Of a DNA stretch of 64,000 bases, positions 60,281 through 64,000 are shown piece by piece. The position numbers were made by a program, and so were the translations under genes. The stretch's first letter is position 1. The number at the start of each line of letters is the position of its first letter. This stretch comes from Bog-532 sp963830385 (lineage in GTDB: Bacteria; Actinomycetota; Actinomycetes; Streptosporangiales; Streptosporangiaceae), in NCBI GenBank assembly GCA_963830385.1, contig CAWHMD010000010.1:186001-250000 (forward strand), in the 5' to 3' direction. Under the pieces are notes generated by a model. It saw only the letters and a list, made by a program, of their open reading frames with translations, was not told where the DNA came from and did not search any database.

Positions 60281-61726
60281 GTGTCCATTGACCAGCAATT
60301 CTCCCCCGCACCCACCAGCACCACGCTGCCGCTGCGCACCGCCTGGCTCGTCCTCGTCGTCGTGGTCCTGGCCGACATCATGGATCTGATCGACTCCAGC
60401 GTCGCCAACCTGGCCGGCCCGTCCATCCGCGCCGACCTGGGCGGCGGCCAGGTGACCGTGCAGTGGGTGCTCAGCGCCTACACCGCCGCTTTCGCGCTCG
60501 GCCTGGTCACCTCGGGACGGCTCGGGGACCTGCTCGGCCGCCGCCGGCTGTTCCTGCTCGGCATGACCGGCTTCACCTTGGCCTCGCTGGCCTGCGGCCT
60601 CGCCCCCGACGTGGTCTTCCTGATCGTCGCCCGCACGCTGCAGGGGCTGTTCGGGTCGGTCATGATCCCGCAGGGCCTGGCCCTGATGACGGTCGTGTTC
60701 CCGCCCCAGCACCTGCGCAAGGCGCTGACCCCGGTCGGGCCGATCATGGGGGTGGCCACCGTGGCCGGGCCCATCCTGGCCGGCTGGCTGCTCCACCTGG
60801 ACCTGTTCGGCAGCCAGTGGCGCTCGATCTTCCTGATCAACATCCCGTTCGGCGTCATCGCCGCCGCCCTCGGCTGGCGCGTCCTGCCCCGCCGCGGCGG
60901 GGAGGACCGGGCCGCCCGGCTCGACCTCACCGGCGTCGGGCTGCTCACCGCCGCCTCGGCCCTGCTCATCATCCCGCTCATCCAGGGACGCGACCTCGGC
61001 TGGCCCGCCTGGACCTACGCCATGATGGCGGCGTCGGCTGTGCTGCTGGCCCTGTTTGTCGTCTCCGAACGGCGCAGCCAGCACCCGGTCATCGCCCCGT
61101 CGCTGTTCCGCAAGCGCAGCTTCGTGGTCGGCCTGGGCATCGTGGCCGGGTTCTTCGCCGCCCAGAGCGCGTTCGTCCTCGTCATCAACCTGCTGCTGCA
61201 GCTCGGCCTGCGCTGGACGCCGCTCCACACCGGCCTCGCGCTGATCCCCTGGGCGGCCGGTACCGCCGTCGCCGTCCTGCTGGCCGGCGCCGTGCTGGCC
61301 GAGAAGCTGGGCCGCGCCAGCCTGCACCTCGGGTTGTCCATCGCCGTCGCCGGCCTGCTGGCCCTGTGGTGGTCGACCGCCCACTGGGGCGCGGACGTCA
61401 CCGTCTGGAAGCTGGCGCCCGCGCTGGTGCTCACCGGCTTCGGCTCCGGCCTGGTGTTCGTCCCGCTGTTCGACTTCATCCTCGGCGATGCCAGCACCGA
61501 GGAGGTCGGCACCGGCGCAGGCGTGCTCAACGCGGTCCAGCAGTTCGCCGGCGCGATCGGCGTCGCCGCCCTCGGCACGGTGTTCTTCGCCCGCGTCGGG
61601 CACCCGTCGGCCCACTCGTACTTCGCCGCCGCCGGAATGGTCTTCGCGATCGCCGCCGGTCTTTACCTGCTGACCCTGCTGCTGGTCGGCCTGCTCCCCA
61701 AGCACGCCCAGCGTGCGCACGGCTGA
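60281..61726 (+). CDS. MFS transporter, DHA2 (EmrB/QacA) family
   Basis: A 481-aa proton-coupled drug exporter with about 14 membrane helices. Helix 1 carries LADIMDLIDSSVANLAGPSI (family motif D1-like), helix 2-3 loop GRLGDLLGRRRLFLLG is motif A, and helix 5 region GPIMGVATVAGPILAGWLL is motif C of antiporters. Start is GTG 60281 directly after an operator; GTG 60275 is also in frame. No ribosome-binding site is seen, so translation may be leaderless. Regulated by the divergent TetR gene. Confidence 0.9.
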   Translation: MSIDQQFSPAPTSTTLPLRTAWLVLVVVVLADIMDLIDSSVANLAGPSIRADLGGGQVTVQWVLSAYTAAFALGLVTSGRLGDLLGRRRLFLLGMTGFTLASLACGLAPDVVFLIVARTLQGLFGSVMIPQGLALMTVVFPPQHLRKALTPVGPIMGVATVAGPILAGWLLHLDLFGSQWRSIFLINIPFGVIAAALGWRVLPRRGGEDRAARLDLTGVGLLTAASALLIIPLIQGRDLGWPAWTYAMMAASAVLLALFVVSERRSQHPVIAPSLFRKRSFVVGLGIVAGFFAAQSAFVLVINLLLQLGLRWTPLHTGLALIPWAAGTAVAVLLAGAVLAEKLGRASLHLGLSIAVAGLLALWWSTAHWGADVTVWKLAPALVLTGFGSGLVFVPLFDFILGDASTEEVGTGAGVLNAVQQFAGAIGVAALGTVFFARVGHPSAHSYFAAAGMVFAIAAGLYLLTLLLVGLLPKHAQRAHG

Positions 61727-61753
61727 ACCAGAGCCTGCCGCGCCCCGGCGGTT

Positions 61754-62011
61754 TCAGATCTCGCCGACTGCCGCGGGAAATTCGATGGACTCGAGCCAGC
61801 TGCGGATGGCGGCGTGCGCCCCGTCGCCAGCGCCACTGGCCTGCGCGAGGCTGTTGACGGCGAGGTCGATCCGGGCCGCCGCGATATCTTCGGCCGGCCC
61901 AAAAGGATATGTCACACAGGCCCGGAGAATACTGAGAACATTTACCGGTATCACGCCGTTTCTATTTGCCCAATTTTCAATATCTTGGGCGTATTTGTCT
62001 AGCCAGGCCAT
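61754..62011 (-). CDS. Hypothetical protein, 85 aa
   Basis: ATG 62011, with GAAGGG four bases upstream, opens an 85-aa soluble protein (AWLDKYAQDIENWANRNG start; helical throughout; FPAAVGEI end). Upstream in-frame starts lack a ribosome-binding site and would enter GC-rich noncoding sequence. Lower GC than its neighbours. Function unknown; size and composition would fit a small immunity or accessory protein. Confidence 0.55.
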   Translation of the reverse strand: MAWLDKYAQDIENWANRNGVIPVNVLSILRACVTYPFGPAEDIAAARIDLAVNSLAQASGAGDGAHAAIRSWLESIEFPAAVGEI

Positions 62012-62246
62012 TGTCCCTTCGCCATTCATGACCATTAAATTATCAGCGGCCTGCGCATTGTCGTCCCGCCGGGCTGAAGTGGTGGCACCGATGGCTTCCC
62101 GGCCGTGGTGGCGTCTGCAGCTCGCCTGGGTGCGGGCGAGCGGCTCTTCCCCGCCCCGCTCACCATCGAGCCGGTGAGCACCACCGTCTTCAGCGGCGGA
62201 GCCGTCGCCCACGTCTCACCGCGTGACCGGCGGTTACGATGACGGC

Positions 62247-64000
62247 ATGGCCGTCCATCTGACCCACTGGGGGACATTCGAGGCGGTCAGCGACGGCGAG
62301 CGGCTGACCGAGGTCCGCCCGTGGCGCGGTGACCCCGAGCCGATGCCGCTGATCGGTAACGTCGCCTCCGCCCAGCATCACCCGGCCCGCATCGCCGTGC
62401 CGCACGTGCGCAAGGGCTGGCTGGACCACGGCCCGGGTGCGCCGGGGCGCGGCGACGAGCCGTTCGTGCCGGTGCCGTGGGAAGTGGCACTGGACCTGCT
62501 GGCCGGGGAGCTGCGCCGGGTCTACCGGGACCACGGGGCGGAAGCGGTGTACGGCGGCTCGTACGGCTGGGCCAGCGCGGGCCGGTTCCACCACGCGCAG
62601 AGCCAGGTGCACCGGTTCCTGAACTGCCTCGGCGGCTACGTGCGGCACGTGAACAGCTACAGCCTCGGCACCTCCGCGGTGCTGCTGCCGCATGTCATCG
62701 CCGACGTGAGCGTGCTGGAGAACCGGGCCACCGCCAAGTCCGTGATCGCGGAGCACAGCGGGCTGGTGGTCGCCTTCGGCGGGCTGTCGCCGAAGAACGC
62801 GGCGGTGGCGCCGGGCGGGGTCTCCCGGCACAACACCAGCGGCTGGGTGAGCACCGCCCGGGCGCGGGGCTGCCGGTTCGTCTCGGTGAGCCCGCTCCGC
62901 GACGACACGGTCGCCGAGGCGCAGGCCGAGTGGATCGCGCCACGGCCCGGCACCGACGCCGCGCTGATGCTCGCGCTCGCCCAGGTACTCGACGCCGACG
63001 GCCTGGCCGACACCGGTTTCCTCTCGCGCTATACCGTCGGGTTCCCGCGGTTCGCCCGTTACCTGCGCGGCGAGGCCGACGGCGTCGTCAAGGATCCCGC
63101 CTGGGCATCGGCGATCACCGGGGTGCCGGCGGCACGTATCCGGGAGCTCGCGCACCAGATGGCGGCGGCGCGCACGCTGGTGACCGTCAGTTGGTCGCTG
63201 CAGCGGGCCCGGCACGGGGAGCAGCCGCTGTGGCTCGGCGTGGTACTCGCGGCCATGCTCGGCCAGATCGGGCTGCCGGGCGGCGGCTTCGGTCACGGCT
63301 ACGGGTCCACATCCCTGGTCGGCGAGCCCGCGACCCAGGTGCCGGTGCCACGGCTGCCGCAGGGCAGGAACGGGGTTTCCGCGTTCATCCCGGTGGCGCG
63401 GATCGCCGACATGCTTCTGAATCCCGGTGCGGCCTATGACTACGACGGGCAGCGGCTGACCTACCCGGACATCCGGCTGGTGTACTGGTGCGGCGGCAAC
63501 CCGTTCCATCACCATCAGGACCTGGCCCGGCTGCGCGAGGCGTTCACCAGGCCGGACACGGTGGTGGTACACGACCCGTTCTGGACGGCGACCGCCCGGC
63601 ACGCCGACTTCGTGCTGCCGAGCACGATGTCCATCGAGCGTGACGATTACGGCTCCGGGCAGAACGACCGGATGTTCTTCCCGATGCCGTCGCTGACCCG
63701 GCCGCACGGCGAAGCCCGGGACGACTACAGCGTTTTCGCCGGGCTGGCGGAACGGCTCGGCATCGGCAAGGACTTCACCGAGGGCCGCACCGCGATGGAC
63801 TGGCTGCGCCACCTGTACGAAGAGTGGCAGGGCAACCTGGACAAGCGCGAGCCGGACGGTACCGGGGTTCCGGGCGGTGCCGGGCTTTGACGAGTTCTGG
63901 GCTGGCGACGGTCTCGAACTGCCGGTGGCCAGCGAGCCTCAGGTGGCGTTCGCTGACTTCCGGGCCGATCCGGAGGGGCACCCGCTCGCCACGCCGACCG
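62247..64000 (+). CDS. Molybdopterin-dependent oxidoreductase, BisC/TorA-like (partial, apparent frameshift)
   Basis: The window ends inside this gene. From ATG 62247 (GTG 62223 is an alternative) the protein has the DMSO-reductase family layout: THWGTFEAVSDGERLTEV start, YGGSYGWASAGRFHHAQSQ, VNSYSLGTSAVLLP (region of the Mo-ligand Ser in the class III enzymes), YWCGGNPFHHHQDL and DPFWTATARHADFVLPSTM. It lacks an N-terminal 4Fe-4S motif and signal peptide, so it is cytoplasmic and biotin-sulfoxide-reductase-like. Near 63870-63885 one inserted base ends the frame at 63890; the next frame continues it (VPGFDEFWAGDGLELPV) to the window edge. Confidence 0.82.

Overview
The window is high-GC DNA with GTG/TTG starts, many four-base ATGA/GTGA gene overlaps and typically actinobacterial genes (a BldG-type anti-sigma antagonist, MarP-type membrane protease, CU044_5270-type protein, TIGR03086 protein, holin-X-like protein, K+-independent proton pyrophosphatase). 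It is most likely from a filamentous actinomycete (Actinomycetota; a Streptosporangiales-like origin is a guess). Most of it is ordinary chromosome, with two stretches of visibly lower GC (about 44.8-48.2 kb and 54.7-58.9 kb) that look acquired.

Layout: 0-1 kb, end of a KdpD-like kinase and its KdpE-like regulator. 1.1-3.5 kb, TetR regulator divergent from an SRPBCC protein with a long inverted repeat between them, then a ferritin-like diiron protein. 3.6-7.1 kb, hemerythrin, catalase and a DUF2231-Rieske protein. 7.1-10.6 kb, TSUP transporter, ABC ATPase and a NarL-type two-component pair. 10.7-15.9 kb, SDR, queA-like gene, TetR/epoxide hydrolase pair and serB. 15.9-23.2 kb, hppA, the bldG/anti-sigma pair divergent from a DUF1998 helicase, and a HAD phosphatase. 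23.6-31.1 kb, acs, holin-like protein, alpha/beta hydrolase, DUF309, aldo/keto reductase, MarP-like protease, Nudix and nth. 31.2-33.1 kb, a sigma-like protein apparently fused to a zinc finger, membrane segment and BACON domain. 33.5-37.1 kb, two paralogous membrane proteins flanking a Nudix gene. 37.2-44.7 kb, small regulators, enzymes and a four-gene operon with three copies of a 17-bp palindrome upstream.

The first low-GC island (44.9-48.2 kb) has two tiny membrane proteins and, in the other direction, an XRE-type regulator translationally coupled to a GT-A-type glycosyltransferase, preceded by a cluster of CTGAA/TTCAG half-sites. It ends against a sigma factor gene that has lost its 5' part. 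After MurJ there is an IS1380-family element (53.05-54.71 kb) and the second low-GC island: an unrecognised gene overlapping by ATGA a 1005-aa TPR protein with nine almost identical 102-bp repeats. These two coupled pairs are the best candidates for undescribed systems. The window closes with a TetR/MFS efflux pair that has repeated GAACANTGTTC operators, a small hypothetical gene and a molybdopterin oxidoreductase cut by the window end.

Seven genes are interrupted by apparent single-base frameshifts, mostly at G/C-rich runs. The number and position suggest uncorrected sequence errors rather than seven pseudogenes, so these genes are annotated across the shift.
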